Made by a program: the position numbers and the translations under genes. The notes under the pieces were generated by a model that saw only the letters and a program-made list of their open reading frames with translations, ran no database searches and had not been told where the DNA came from. A stretch of DNA of 64,000 nt, taken from positions 504,933 through 568,932 of the forward strand of contig JAGGNK010013559.1 in assembly GCA_017590115.1 (NCBI GenBank), in the 5' to 3' direction. Shown piece by piece: positions 12,501 through 20,182 of the stretch. Every line of letters begins with the position of its first letter. Position 1 is the stretch's first letter. This DNA comes from Montifringilla adamsi. Lineage: Eukaryota; Chordata; Aves; Passeriformes; Passeridae.

Positions 12501-15500
12501 CTCCATTCTCATTCCCATGATTCTGTATCTTGAACACTTTAGCAGAGGGCAAAGAAAATCCATTTTGTTACCAGTTCCTGTTGTTGAAAGCAAGAATGCT
12601 GCTGATTGTTCATATGTAGGAATGACACACCCCACTGGCAGAGGAGCTGTCAGTCCTGATGACAGCAGGTCTTTTGTGAAATCCAAACTCAGGAACAGAG
12701 TCCATGCTGGATCCAGTTTGTGTGGGGAACAGAATCCACAGCTTCAGGTCTCAGCCAGGTTTTCAAAGCACATCCATAGGAGTACCTGGGAGAATCTGGA
12801 AGAAGAAATTACACACAGCACCATTTTATCTTTTCATAAAAACATACCTGCTAATAATGAAGCCCTCATCTCTTTGTAGCTTCCCCTGGTGCCCCAGGTC
12901 CCCCCGAGATCATCAGTGCCAGCAGGGACACCATCACCATATCCTGGAAAGCTCCTTGTAAAACCGGCACTTCCCAAATTATGGGATACATTGTTCAGAA
13001 ACGCAAGAAGGGCACTGTGACCTGGCTGCCAGTCAACAACGTGCCTGTCAGAGGTGGGTATTCTGACTCCTGGAACAGCCTGGTGGATTTGAAAAGGCAA
13101 AAATGTCAGCTGGGTTTAGGAGCTGCTTAGGATCTTACACCTTTCACATCAAGGTGGTGATGGGTGACTTTGGAGGTCTTTACCAACTAAATTATTCTGG
13201 GATTCTGTGATTCAAGGGCTGTTTGATTTTGAAAGGAATACAATGAACACATCCCAGAAGATCACATGCACTTGGCTAGGGAATGGCAGGAGAATCAGTG
13301 ACAGCTTTTATGGCTCCTGAGAGTTTTTCAGTCCATAATTCTGCCTGAAGTAAGGCACGGCTTTGTTGTGTCACCTTTCCTGATGGGGAACAGCTCCCCT
13401 GAGGCAACACCCCTCTCCTCTCCTCTCCTCTCCTCTCCTCTCCTCTCCTCTCCTCCCCTTGCCCCGCCGGGCCCGGCTCGTTCCCCTTCCCTCTCCCCTC
13501 TCCCCTCTCCCCTCTCCTCTCCCTCCTTCCCTCTCCCCTCTCCTCTCTCCTCTCCGCAGACAAGAAACTGAAGGTGAGCAGCCTCAAGAAGGGTGTGCAG
13601 TATGAGTTCCGCGTGGCAGCTGTCAATGCTGCTGGCACAGGACAGCCCAGTGACCCCTCAGAGCCTGCCTTTGCCCGGGACCCCACCGGTAAGTGCCCTG
13701 CGCTGTGCTCTGCTTTCAGGGTATTCGTGGAGAGATGTTCTTAAATCCTCTGTAAAAGTGTGTGGAGACAAAGATCAGTAATTGGGGAATGTTTCATGGC
13801 TGAGAATCAGCTGGAGGAAGGAATGGAAGGATTTCCTGTAGGATGTCCAAGTCAAGATTTGGCAGATCCCAGTGCGGGGTGATGTGCAGTGTGGAGGAAC
13901 ACTCAGGAGGGGCCACAGAGTGTTTTGGAATGTTGTGGATTTACTGCAGGGCTGGTAGGAACAAGGACCCAGATCCAGCTCTGAAGAACTGGGATGAGGT
14001 GGGGCAAGACAGCACGGTGGAAATCCAGTGCACTGCAAGAATGTTGGGGAATCTGAGGCAGTGACTGAAGAGGGAAGAGAAATCCTAAAAAAATAGTTTA
14101 AATAAAATTTCTCCATCCAGAATCTCCAGGCCAAGTGCGGGGCCTTAAAGTGAGCAGCAGTGACAGCACCAGTGTCACCTTGACATGGAACAAACCTGAA
14201 GTACAAGATGGGAATGATGTGAAAGGCTACGAGGTGGAGATGAGGCCCTGTAACAGCCTCAGCTGGACCAAGTGCTTCACCCTCCCCGCGGAGAGCACCT
14301 CGTGCAGGGTCCAGGGCCTGCGGGCCGGGGAGAAGCTGTTCCTGCGCGTCAGGGCCCTCGGCGACGGCGGCCCCGGGGAGGCCTCGGAGCTCGAGGCGTG
14401 TGCTGGAGCTGCTGCTGCTGTGGGTGAGTCGGGCCCGGGGCTCTGTCCCCGGAACGGGGCTCTGTCCCCGGGGCTCTGTGCCCGGGAACGGGGCTCTGTC
14501 CCCGCGGCTCTGTCCCCGGGGTTCTGTCCCCGGAACGGGGCTCTGTCCCCGGGGCTCTGTGCCCGGGAACGGGGCACTCTGCCCGGGGCTCTGTCCCCGG
14601 AACGGGGCCCTCTCCGGCAGAGGAGCGGCCGGGCTGTGGCGCTCCGGGAGCTGCTGTCGCCAGGCTCAGCCGAGCACAGGGCAGCGCTGCTCCTGCTCAC
14701 CTCGGGGTTATCTGCTCACCTCAGCAGGGCACTCTCAATATTAACTGATGTTATATATGCAGTGCACAGTGCTCAGCTCATTTTAGAGACTCCTCTGGAC
14801 AAAACAACCCTCAGAACTCCATTTTCTCCTTGGATTTACATTCTGCCCCCTGTGCAGGACCACACCACAGTCACCAGGCAGAACCCTGCTTGCACTCTTC
14901 CAAGGGAAAAATAGTTTCCACTCAATTTTTAGGCAGTTCTGAAATGAAACATTTTATTTCATTCTCTTAAATCACATTTTTAATGCTGGTTTTGGATACT
15001 TTATTTTACTTTTTAATTGTTTAGTTTGAAAGTTTTTACCATTTTCGCTTTTCCATCTTTATTTACAATCTGCAGCTTTGTTTTTTCCCTGCTCTTTGGG
15101 AACAGAGCAGAATTACAGATGTAAGAGATAATTCTGTGATGAGTTCATCTTCCTTAACTTGGATCCTAAGTGAAAATTTCTACTTTGGCATATGCCCGGA
15201 GACCCCATTTATCAATAAAAAACCTAAAATAAAATAAATCTATCTAAAGCAGGTGTTCAGTTCTATACTGGAAACACTAAATATAATTTAGCATTACTGT
15301 ATTTGGTATTCTTAGATAAATAACTGCTGTAGTATATTCATGAAAAGAGAAAATAGTATCTTTTAAATGCTAAAAAACACTATTTTAGATAAACTCTGGC
15401 AGCTTTCCTGTGGGTGTTCTGTGCTCTGTACTGCATATATAAGTGTTCATTGGAATGTCTTTTTTCCAGACCCCATTTAAACACAAAAGATGATCTCTTT

Positions 15501-18500
15501 GATGGGATAAAGTGTGGCAAAGAGCAAATTTCTCTGTGACTGAGACATCGCATGAATAGAGAGATTGTTGTGAATGTATTTTTACATCATTTTCCCTTGT
15601 TTAGTCATGGTGATAAATAATTAGTAATGAAATTTGAGAGGTGTAAAGTCTGCGACTGAACCAGGGAGATTTTTTCCCACTGTGAGTCCCTCACCAGCCT
15701 CATTCAGCTGGGAGAGGCAGCAGGGGGTGGAACACTGTAATTGTCACCAGTGACTGCACCAACATCTGCCTTTTGCGAGTAATCTTTGTCTCTTCCAGTC
15801 TCTCCCAGGTTACTGATAGATGACACAGTGAAAAGCTTCCTGGTTATAAAAGCAGGGAATCCCATCCGGGTGAAGATTCCCTTTGAGGTGGGTATTCAGG
15901 GCTTTGGAGGAATTCCCTGCCTGGTTTTATAGCAGACAGGAAAACGTGAGCCACTGTTTTTATGTCATGGAATTTTGTTTGCAAGTCACTGGGCAAATAA
16001 TTTGGCCTGCCTGTGCTGTGTAGACTTTCAGGGTGAGGAAAACACAAGCCAGAATCGAGTCGTCAGTCTTGGCATTGGTGTTTTATGACATTATGGTCAT
16101 TCCTTAACCTCTGCAGACAAGGCTCAGTGCTGTCCACGTAGCCTTATCAATGTTATCCTCATCTGGTACTGCTCTGTCAGGTTTCCCAAATCAGGGATTT
16201 CCCTGTGAGTCCCTCAGAAGGTCTTGGGGTACCACATTCCCAGCAACACCTTCACTGGGCTTGCTCACCAAACAGCAGCACTTGAGCTCTGTGACTTGAG
16301 AACTTGGCAGGCACTGACAGAAATCTCAGTGCTTTGGAGTAAGCTTGGAACAACACAGGCTTTTCCTCATGGGAAATGTGGTCAGGCTTTGGAAGGGGCT
16401 GCCTAGGGAGGTTTGGAGTCACCATCCTTGGAGATGTCCAAGGAATACCTTTCGTGTAAAAAGTGTAAAAGTGCTTTTAAGGTGGGGATGGGGCATGGGT
16501 TGGACTCGATGCTCTTGTAGGTCTTTTCCAGACATAAATGATTCCATAATCCTGTGAAGTCTGGGATACCATAGGAGGGTGATGAAGGGTGTGTATTTGC
16601 TGGCCTTTCTCCTAAGATGGCACAATGGAAATAAAGACTTAGAGGATGGTTTTTTCTTTCCAAAACCAACAGATCTTTTTTTTAAAAAGCAGAAAATACT
16701 GTCTCCTGAAGTTATCTGTCCTTGATCTGGCATAGCTTGTTTGACACAGTTCTGAACAGTTTACTGCAATTACATCCTTAAAGGACAAAAAGGAAAAAAA
16801 ATTGTAAATAAACTATAGAACAGATCAGGGCTCTCAGATCCATCGTGGATCTGTATTTCTAAACATTACTACATCGTGGAGGTGCATATTTGGGGTAAGA
16901 TAATGAAACTAAGATACAAGACACAGTCTGGAGGTGAAACAAGTGGCTGTGAGTTGTTGCTGTTTGCAGGGATCTCCCGAGCCGGTGGTGACCTGGTTAA
17001 AGGATGGGCTCCCCCTTCCCAGCCGGGCTGCCGTGAGCACCGAGGATGGAAGCAGCCAGCTGCTGCTCAGGGCAGCCGAGCTCAGTGACAGCGGCACCTA
17101 CACTGTGGAGCTTGGGGATGGGCTGGGCAAAAGGGAGACCTTCAGCTTCCAGGTTCAAATTACAGGTAACTCACTGCCATCCATACAAATCTACCAGCAA
17201 CTCCCAGCCAATCCAGGCTGGGGCATGAAGGGACTGAGAGCAGCCCTGAGAGAAGGACTTGGGGGTGCTGGTGGATGAGAGCTGGACATGCCCTGGGCTG
17301 ATCCCCCAGCATGGGCAGCAGGGGAGGAGAGGATTCTGCCCCTCTGCCCCCTCAGGTGGCACCCCACCTGCAGAGCTGCCTCCAGCCCCCCAGCAACAGA
17401 AAGATGTTGAGCTGCTGGAGCAATTCCAGGGAAGGCCACGGAGATACTCAGAGGGCTGGAGCCCCTTTACTCTGGAGCCAGGCTGGGAGAACTGGGGGTG
17501 TTCATCTGGAGAAGAGAAGGCTCTGGAGAAATCTGAGAGCCCCTTCCAGTGCCTAAAGGGGCTCCAAGGGAACTGGAGAGAGACTTGGGACAAGAGCCTG
17601 GAGGGACAGGACAAGAAGGAATGGCTTTTCACTGCCAGAGGGCAGGGTTGGATGAGATATTGGCAAGGAACTCCTCCCTGTGAGGGTGGTACAGGCTGCC
17701 CGGAGAAGCTGTGGCTGCCCCTGGATCCCTGGAAGTGTTCAAGGCCAGGTAGAACAGGGCTTGGAGCAATCCAGGATAGTGGAAGGTGTCCCTGCCCATG
17801 GCAGAAGGTGGGACTGGATGGGCTTTTAGGTCCCTTGCCACCCAAACCAGTCTGGGCTTCCATGATTTACTGTGAGTAGGCAGAAGGCCACAAACTGAGT
17901 TTGGCAGGGTGAGCGCTGATGCAGTTTGTGCAGGCACAGGGAGAACCAGGGTACAGTTTTCTATGAGATTGTCTGGGCACTTTATGATCTCACTTGTTTG
18001 CAGGACAGAGCAATCCACTGACTAAAACTATCCTTCCACAGTGAATGAGGGAGGTCAGCACAGGCTGTAGGACACTGAGCACAGCTCTCCCAGCTGTCAC
18101 CCCAGGAGGAGAAGCAGCTCAGTTGTTCCACCCTCCTCTCACTGCTCAGCCAGTGCAGATATTGTGCAGCAGCAGCTCAGTTCATAGCAAAAGCATTTGT
18201 GTGCCTGGAGCAGGAATGGCATTTTGTCCCTTCCAGTGATCAGGATGATCACTGATCCCCAGACATGCAACAGACTCCAGGATTTTAGGGTTCTGTGCCA
18301 CTGTCCCTACAGCTGTGTCATTGTGTGCCCTCCCCTGGCAGATATCCCTCAGCCCCCTGGAGCCATCCGGCTGGAGGAGAATGTGCCCAACACAGTGACA
18401 GTGACCTGGGACCCCTCAGCATCTGAGCAGTGGGAGAAGAACCTGTATTACACTGTCCTGAAACGGGAATCCCAGAAGGGCCTGTGGCATGTCCTGGGGG

Positions 18501-20182
18501 ACCTGATCTACAACAACAAGTTCACCTTCACCAGGGTGGTCCCAGGCAGGGATTATTACTTCAGGGTTGTGGCAAAAAATGACCTGGGAGTCAGTGATCC
18601 ATCAGATACTGTGCAGCCATGGAGGATCTGGAAGAAAAAGGGTAAAAACATTTTTAAGTATTTCTCTGTGTTGTGTTTTGTTTCTTTCATTGCTTCTAAT
18701 ACCCCACCCTCAAATGGATCTCTCCTCCTTGGAATATTCAGTGGCCCAGAACAGGAATGCACAGAGATGCCCTGAGGAATTCCAGCTGGGCAGGGAAGGT
18801 TTGTTCTTTCTGCAGGGACTTTGTGCTGACAGACCCTTCATTGCCAGCCATAATGACATGCAATTTTCCCCAAAATGAATTCCCAGCAAAATCTAAGGCT
18901 TTAGTATTGTAGAAACCAAAGTTTCTGTCTTTGAAGTTAAATATTGGGTAATTCTGAGGAGCAGCAGAGGTTACAATCTATAGGTGCATGGGATCTCTGA
19001 TAATTTGCAGAGTTCTAGACTGCACAAACAAACCCCTGCAAACTCTACAGTGCTGGGAGAAGTATCTGAGTGTGTGTTTGGTGCTTTGTTTTTCACAGCT
19101 GAATTTCGAGTGAAAGCACAGAAATACAGGGGAGTTAACCAGAACCAGCCCCCGAGGTTCCTGGTGCCCCTTAAGTCTCACGTGGTGGTGACGGGCAGCG
19201 AGTGTCACATGAGCTGTGCTGTTGGAGGCCATCCCCCACCAAAAATCACATGGTACAAGGACAGCAGAGACCTCTCCAGAGATCCCAACTACTTCTGCAC
19301 CAACGACTTCGGGGTGTGCTCCCTGGTGGTGCTGGGGGTCACCAAGCAGGATGAGGGGGAGTACATGGTGGAAGCCAGCAATGAAGTGGGCCGTGCCTTC
19401 AGCAAAGCCTTCCTCGCCATCAAAGGTAACTGTGCAGTGCTGCTTCCCTGGTGGATCCAGGGCTGGCACTGCTGCCCAGAGCCTCAAAAATGGTCCCCAG
19501 CCAGCTCCACCTGCTGAGAAAGCAATGGTACATTTGGGTGGTTTAAATGAATTCCTAATCATGGTACTTGTGATCAAGTACCAAACAGAACCAGAAATAA
19601 AAAGGCAGATGGGAAAGACCGCTTGATTTCTACATGACCCAGAGGTTTTGGCTGAGCTTGAGCAAATTTTTTAGAAGGAACAATCCCATCTTCCATAGGT
19701 AGGATAATATCAAGGTTAGATCTTTCTTGAGTGCAGGAGCTGCAGAATAAAGACCGTGGCAAATGTGCCACGTGAGGGGAGCATTGAGAGAGCAGCTGAT
19801 GTTTGGCCAAAGCCAACACAAAGGGAGAAGAGAGAGGGACATGGTCAGAGGCATTGGGATCCTCATGTGGATGGAAGGGCAGTGGGATTGGCTGGGGATA
19901 GACTTTTGGATATACTTATGGATAAATATTGTTGGTGACTGTACCCAGTGAAATATCCTTTACTTGGAGTCAAATAATTTTCTTTAAATGCAAAATACCT
20001 TGCTGGGATTACAGGAGTGGCAAAATGGGTCAGTTAAACCCTTGTCACCCTCTTGCAGACTTTTAAGCCCTGCAATATTTCAGCTCCCTCTCACAGGGAG
20101 CTTTTCAGACTATTTCTGATCTTCCTCACTACAACCCTGAGCTGCTTCTCTCTTACTCTCACTTTCAGACTCCTCCCTGTAG
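271..20182 (+). CDS. IGFN1: IGFN1, 3' portion of the gene (14 exons, 5' end outside the window)
   Basis: Gene-level entry. Exons: 271-543, 2263-8394, 9617-9741, 10180-10321, 10791-11087, 11706-12005, 12880-13053, 13560-13688, 14121-14423, 15799-15887, 16970-17165, 18342-18641, 19099-19425 and 20169-20182. The sum is 8801 nt: two bases of a split codon, 2932 full residues and a TAG stop. Every junction keeps frame, which strongly supports the model. Domain order is Ig, long Gly-rich repeat region, Ig, Ig, FN3, FN3, FN3, Ig, FN3, Ig. The end resembles the C-terminal half of myosin-binding protein C with one extra FN3. This layout, the giant repetitive exon and PKP1 as next gene identify IGFN1. 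Family knowledge: IGFN1 is a skeletal-muscle Z-disc protein first found as a partner of KY and filamin C. The N-terminal exons lie upstream of base 1. Exon ends are by-eye calls and minor exons could be missed. Confidence 0.9.
671..1056 (+). mobile_element. CR1 LINE 3'-end fragment
   Basis: Plus-strand CR1 text: gccccttccagggcctaaag, tgagggtggtgaggccctgg, ggaaggtgtccctgcc, and a tail close to ttgtgattccat. It lies in the intron between the first Ig exon and the giant exon and is truncated at the 5' end, as most CR1 copies are. Confidence 0.88.
2104..2123. repeat. Short TG microsatellite
   Basis: A run of tg dinucleotides in the intron before the giant IGFN1 exon. Confidence 0.8.
2263..8394 (+). 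CDS. IGFN1: IGFN1 giant exon: charged linker plus Gly-rich tandem-repeat region
   Basis: Single open exon of 6132 nt (2044 codons), phase 1 to phase 1. Acceptor is gcaacttcag and donor gtacgt at 8395. The frame is open across the whole exon, and a standalone start at 2337 is only an internal Met. The first 50 or so residues are highly charged and helix-prone (for example SEWLKETMADNERARKLRR). Then follows Gly/Ala/Val-rich sequence of low complexity. From about 3100 to 7700 it is built of modules such as PYGKDGLP and LYGPDGRPLG spaced by GAGVGG-type runs; 14 units of 144 bp lie at 3721-5736. The last 200 residues are less repetitive and end in a charged stretch (AQKRRSVLDDIK) leading into the next Ig. 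A huge repetitive exon at this place is a known feature of mammalian IGFN1. Repeat type and copy number here are described only from sequence. Likely disordered or elastic spacer (inference). Confidence 0.88.
3721..5736 (+). repeat. 144-bp coding tandem array, 14 copies, in IGFN1
   Basis: Unit starts were read at 3721, 3865, 4009 and then every 144 bases to 5593. Copy 1 differs from the others by one base in its body (T at 3767 versus C). Copies 2-13 are identical by direct line-by-line comparison. Copy 14 matches for 136 bases and diverges from 5729. A partial, slightly diverged copy precedes the array at about 3667-3720. Each unit encodes 48 residues containing GEALYDGRPLGAGV and GFGIPYGKDGLPAGTG. 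It holds one GAATTC site per copy. Confidence 0.97.
6022..6360 (+). repeat. 129-bp coding tandem repeat, about 2.6 copies
   Basis: Within the giant IGFN1 exon, gagaggctttatatgggcc recurs at 6022, 6151 and 6280, a spacing of 129 bp (43 codons). The units encode EALYGPDGRPLGAGVGGG followed by RLGIPYGKDALPDGARG. The first two copies are nearly or fully identical; the third drifts into the GFGIPYGKDGLPVG type. This is a second, independent local expansion outside the 144-bp array. Confidence 0.9.
8395..9616 (+). other. IGFN1 intron after the giant exon
   Basis: AT-rich, 1.2 kb, from gtacgt to gttcag. No repeat family or gene recognised. Confidence 0.7.
9617..9741 (+). CDS. IGFN1: IGFN1 exon: first half of Ig domain after the repeats
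   Basis: Acceptor tgcctgttcag, donor gtgggt at 9742. The 125 nt enter in phase 1 and leave in phase 0. The peptide PRCYLNKQLATVRVLKGD leads to the B strand (AELSCTVS) and the C-strand Trp (GTWFKDGLK). The F strand is on the next exon, so this Ig is split by an intron that also contains a reverse CR1 fragment. Splitting Ig domains near the C strand also occurs in the Ig exon pair 15799-15887/16970-17165 of this gene. Confidence 0.87.
9874..10035 (-). mobile_element. CR1 LINE fragment, reverse orientation
   Basis: Reads as the reverse complement of the CR1 3' end: cagagtggtttgggttgg, cccaccccctgccctgggca, cacagcttctctgggcaac. It sits inside the intron that splits the first post-repeat Ig domain of IGFN1. 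Confidence 0.85.
10180..10321 (+). CDS. IGFN1: IGFN1 exon: second half of Ig domain after the repeats
   Basis: Acceptor ttattttgcag, donor gtgagt at 10322. The exon is 142 nt, phase 0 to phase 1. It completes the Ig begun in the preceding exon: the E strand is LVHKLIINKAED and the F strand is DIHAGKYRFEGGD, again with no Cys after the Tyr. It ends ASIFVE, and the split codon joins to the DPPQVD linker of the next exon. Confidence 0.87.
10791..11087 (+). CDS. IGFN1: IGFN1 exon: complete Ig domain (second after the repeats)
   Basis: 297 nt, phase 1 to phase 1. I chose the acceptor cctgcttag at 10790 rather than ctccccag at 10801. Only the former keeps the incoming phase, and it supplies the linker DPPQVD that is typical between sarcomeric Ig/FN3 modules. 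Landmarks are VKLRIPFEGRGP, the Trp in AAWLKDR, and the F strand DCGDYKVRLKND without the usual Cys. The B-strand Cys is also absent (Leu-Arg-Ile), so no Ig disulfide is possible. Donor is gtaaga at 11088. Confidence 0.87.
11088..11705 (+). other. IGFN1 intron between Ig and FN3 domains
   Basis: No feature recognised apart from the boundaries. Confidence 0.65.
11706..12005 (+). CDS. IGFN1: IGFN1 exon: FN3 domain 1
   Basis: One exon of exactly 300 nt, phase 1 to phase 1, encodes a whole fibronectin type III domain. It begins DKPQPPAGPIKIVESSA. Landmarks are the B-strand Trp (ITIQWKPPKDDGG), the C strand PVQRYLVERQQ, and the Y-x-F-R-V-x-A-V-N signature (YYFRVRAVNAEG). Acceptor ctttccag, donor gtgagg at 12006. 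The Trp and the Tyr-Phe-Arg-Val-Arg core are intact, so the fold is probably normal. Confidence 0.9.
12006..12879 (+). other. IGFN1 intron between FN3 domains 1 and 2
   Basis: Unremarkable intron sequence. The short open frames in it show no domain signature. Confidence 0.65.
12880..13053 (+). CDS. IGFN1: IGFN1 exon: FN3 domain 2, first half
   Basis: 174 nt, phase 1 to phase 1. Acceptor tctctttgtag, donor gtgggt at 13054. It begins ASPGAPGPPEIISAS and carries the B-strand Trp (ITISWKAP) and the C strand IMGYIVQKRKKG. The second half of the domain is on 13560-13688. Confidence 0.87.
13150..13214 (+). mobile_element. Possible CR1 3' tail remnant
   Basis: Degraded text ending attctgggattctgtgattc, the octamer-like CR1 end. 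The body is too diverged for a firm call. Confidence 0.4.
13412..13559 (+). repeat. CT-rich simple repeat (TCTCC-type) ending in a splice acceptor
   Basis: About 45 bases of regular ctctc/tctcc pentamers at 13412-13456, a short GC-rich break, then irregular ctcccct sequence up to the cag acceptor of the IGFN1 exon at 13560. The repeat itself serves as the polypyrimidine tract. Confidence 0.92.
13560..13688 (+). CDS. IGFN1: IGFN1 exon: FN3 domain 2, second half
   Basis: 129 nt, phase 1 to phase 1. The acceptor ctctccgcag sits directly at the end of a long CT-rich simple repeat. Donor is gtaagt at 13689. The peptide carries the E-F region KVSSLKKGVQYEFRVAAVNA, with the FN3 L-x-x-G-x-x-Y-x-F-R-V signature, and the exit AGTGQPSDPSEPAFARD. 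It completes the FN3 begun at 12880. Confidence 0.88.
14121..14423 (+). CDS. IGFN1: IGFN1 exon: FN3 domain 3
   Basis: 303 nt, phase 1 to phase 1. Acceptor tctccatccag, donor gtgagt at 14424. It begins ESPGQVRGLKVSSSDS. Landmarks are the B-strand Trp (VTLTWNKPEV), the C strand VKGYEVEMRP and the F strand LFLRVRALGDGG. The second half is markedly more GC-rich than the first and ends in an Ala run (CAGAAAAV). The intron beyond opens with a GC-rich minisatellite. Confidence 0.88.
14431..14609. repeat. GC-rich minisatellite just inside an IGFN1 intron
   Basis: Imperfect repeats of a roughly 16-21-base motif (ggggctctgtccccgg with a variable aac or gtg insert) start 7 bases after the donor at 14424. 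Each motif is partly self-complementary (gggg...cccc), so hairpins are possible in the transcript. Confidence 0.88.
14610..15798 (+). other. IGFN1 intron, AT-rich part after the minisatellite
   Basis: Strongly AT-rich from about 14940 on, in sharp contrast to the GC minisatellite before it. No gene or repeat family recognised. Confidence 0.65.
15799..15887 (+). CDS. IGFN1: IGFN1 exon: Ig domain, first part
   Basis: 89 nt, phase 1 to phase 0. Acceptor gtctcttccag, donor gtgggt at 15888. The peptide is SPRLLIDDTVKSFLVIKAG followed by NPIRVKIPFE, i.e. the A to B strands of an Ig I-set. There is no B-strand Cys. The remainder of the domain is on 16970-17165. Confidence 0.85.
16355..16556 (+). 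mobile_element. CR1-like LINE fragment
   Basis: Shows ggctgcctagggaggtttgg, ggttggactcgatgctctt and a closing ttccataatcctgtg. This is the CR1 subfamily with the gggctgcccaggg and gactcgatg signatures. It is in the intron splitting the third post-repeat Ig domain. Confidence 0.75.
16970..17165 (+). CDS. IGFN1: IGFN1 exon: Ig domain, second part
   Basis: 196 nt, phase 0 to phase 1. Acceptor ttgctgtttgcag, donor gtaact at 17166. It starts with the C strand GSPEPVVTWLKDGLPLP and continues with the E-F region LLLRAAELSDSGTYTVELGD. The F-strand Cys position is Val. It completes the Ig begun at 15799. A CR1 copy starts about 60 bases past the donor. Confidence 0.87.
17228..17872 (+). mobile_element. 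CR1 LINE fragment, longer copy
   Basis: About 645 bases. The 5' part matches late CR1 ORF2/3' region text (cttgggggtgctggtggatg), followed by gctggagcccctttactctg, gggtggtacaggctgccc and ggaaggtgtccctgcccatg near the end. It lies in the intron before FN3 domain 4. Confidence 0.88.
18342..18641 (+). CDS. IGFN1: IGFN1 exon: FN3 domain 4
   Basis: 300 nt, phase 1 to phase 1, a complete FN3. It begins DIPQPPGAIRLEENVPN. Landmarks are the B-strand Trp (VTVTWDPSAS), the C strand LYYTVLKRES and the F strand DYYFRVVAKNDLG. It ends with the basic linker RIWKKK. Acceptor cccctggcag; donor gtaaaa at 18642 is non-ideal but phase-consistent. Its place between two Ig domains parallels C8-C9-C10 of myosin-binding protein C. 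Confidence 0.88.
18642..19098 (+). other. IGFN1 intron before the last Ig exon
   Basis: No feature recognised apart from the splice sites. Confidence 0.65.
19099..19425 (+). CDS. IGFN1: IGFN1 exon: last Ig domain
   Basis: 327 nt, phase 1 to phase 1. Acceptor gtttttcacag, donor gtaact at 19426. A linker (EFRVKAQKYRGVNQNQPPRF) precedes a full Ig I-set. The B strand is CHMSCAVGGHPPPKITWYKD and the F strand is DEGEYMVEASNEVG, with Val where Cys is usual. It ends SKAFLAIK. As the final Ig it corresponds in position to C10 of myosin-binding protein C. Confidence 0.9.
19426..20168 (+). other. IGFN1 last intron
   Basis: 743 bases between the last Ig exon and the 14-base coding tail. No repeat family recognised. 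It ends in an excellent polypyrimidine tract. Confidence 0.6.
20169..20182 (+). CDS. IGFN1: IGFN1 terminal coding exon (Asp-Ser-Ser-Leu-stop)
   Basis: A strong acceptor (ctctcttactctcactttcag) is followed in the expected phase by 14 coding bases giving DSSL and a TAG at 20180-20182. The preceding exon needs a phase-1 acceptor and I see no better one before this. The exon would continue as 3' UTR. No AATAAA was seen in the next kilobase; an ATTAAA at about 21238 is a weak candidate poly(A) signal. If the previous exon were instead read through, translation would run on into intron sequence, which is less likely. Confidence 0.65.
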
